A stretch of 5,529 nucleotides of DNA, taken from NCBI GenBank assembly GCA_003222935.1, contig QHXL01000453.1:1-5529 (forward strand), given 5' to 3'. The notes beneath the pieces were generated by a model. It was not told the origin of the DNA, did no database searches, and was given only the letters and a program-made list of their open reading frames with translations. Below, piece by piece: positions 5,082 through 5,529 of this stretch. The translations under genes and the position numbers were made by a program. Origin of the DNA: Acidobacteriota bacterium (GTDB lineage Bacteria > Acidobacteriota > Blastocatellia > Pyrinomonadales > Pyrinomonadaceae). Position 1 is the stretch's first letter; each line of letters opens with the position of its first letter.

Positions 5082-5529
5082 TTACAAAAAAGAAAAGAGC
5101 AGGCGCCTGGGTAAACAAGTTCTTGAAGTAACGAATGACAGCGGCTAGTTGTTGACCTTTTTCGTCCTCGATCTTATCGAGTTCCTCCATTACAACAACC
5201 GCGCGTAATTTGTTCTTCTTCAATGAAGCCAGGATATCTTTGAGATCAGTCTCTAGTTGTTGTAGCGAGTTATCGTGTTCAAGAGCCGTCTGTTTGGAAC
5301 TGGTGGATTTATTGGTTCGTCCATATTGCCACGAGGCGGCCAAACTGATTGCCATCGCGCCCGCCAGTGCGAGCGCAGCGGCGTGAAGCCAGCCCAAAGT
5401 TGGTCCAAGGAGCGCCGCCGCTTCAAACGCTATCGCCGCAGCGCCGGTGATCAACCCGAGCGTCATCAACACGTTCTTGTCACTGAGAGCCAGTGCTAAC
5501 TCGAATGAACGTGTTCGAGTTTCTTCCTG
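5035..5529 (-). CDS. KAP-type P-loop NTPase, membrane and Walker B part (start beyond right edge)
   Basis: The frame is open from the right edge to a TGA at 5035-5037. Numbering from the edge, two hydrophobic segments at about residues 20-42 and 45-67 look like a membrane hairpin. A polar, helical stretch follows (70-107), then a Walker B-like strand AVVVMEELDK (110-119, bases 5202-5173) and a later strand LFFFVTDK (145-152). KAP-family NTPases characteristically carry membrane segments inserted between Walker A and Walker B, and L-D-R/K after the acidic pair; this order fits. Walker A should therefore lie beyond the edge. The residues after TDKG at about 5071 (QTRAAQSIVCC) do not look like the family and come from the wrong frame; the sensible continuation is one frame over. 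The role is unknown; KAP proteins include the F-plasmid phage-exclusion protein PifA, so defence is one possibility. Confidence 0.68.
   Translation of the reverse strand, partial: QEETRTRSFELALALSDKNVLMTLGLITGAAAIAFEAAALLGPTLGWLHAAALALAGAMAISLAASWQYGRTNKSTSSKQTALEHDNSLQQLETDLKDILASLKKNKLRAVVVMEELDKIEDEKGQQLAAVIRYFKNLFTQAPALFFFVTDKGQTRAAQSIVCC
5038..5081 (-). other. frameshift inside the KAP NTPase gene
   Basis: The upstream frame ends at TGA 5037-5035 and the downstream frame has TAA at 5084-5082, so the shift must fall between. Moving from one to the other needs one base skipped in reading, meaning one extra base or a net loss of 3n+2 bases. The best junction by protein sense is near 5071, between FFFVTDKG and VKRARRSRSY. 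No standard slippery heptamer suits this direction. Sequencing or assembly error, a fresh mutation, or a small deletion are all possible. Confidence 0.75.

Noticed and set aside
5038..5090. Programmed ribosomal frameshift in the KAP gene
   Set aside because: The T-rich run at 5085-5096 lies before the downstream frame's own stop codon, and the shift needed is in the +1 direction. No known slippery site suits it.

Overview
The window looks like a chromosomal stretch of a free-living bacterium of moderate GC content. The gene set (a Fur regulator next to a short single-strand binding protein, a zinc-ribbon/PilZ protein, TPR proteins and a membrane KAP-type NTPase), the weak or absent ribosome binding sites and the long palindromic repeats would suit an acidobacterium of the Blastocatellia type. 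That assignment is an impression from gene style and not a proven placement.

Layout from left to right. Positions 1-858 (minus strand) hold the N-terminal 286 residues of a TPR-repeat protein that runs off the left edge. Positions 859-1267 hold no gene; most of this is a palindromic repeat element (E1, about 894-1143) plus the probable fur promoter. Positions 1268-2126 (plus strand) hold a two-gene unit: a Fur/Zur/PerR-family metalloregulator and, 22 bases later behind a strong ribosome binding site, a 113-residue SSB without the usual acidic tail. Positions 2127-2559 hold no gene but a second, larger copy of the same palindromic element (E2, about 2129-2453). Positions 2560-3138 (plus) encode a zinc-ribbon protein with a PilZ-like domain. 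Positions 3216-5529 (minus, convergent with the PilZ gene) hold a large gene for a KAP-type P-loop NTPase with two membrane helices inserted upstream of its Walker B motif. Its N-terminus lies beyond the right edge, and its reading frame is broken by a single frameshift near 5040-5081.

How the parts relate. fur and ssb are probably one transcript. The TPR gene diverges from it across E1. E1 and E2 lie in the same orientation on either side of fur-ssb and share their outer ends, their inner hairpin ends and part of the loop, although the middle of the stem differs on both arms in step. E2 also carries an extra 88-base hairpin that E1 lacks, so that E2 can be drawn as a three-way junction. The most noteworthy items are this repeat family and the frameshifted KAP NTPase with its unrecognised C-terminal region. 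No tRNA, rRNA, CRISPR array or transposase gene was seen.
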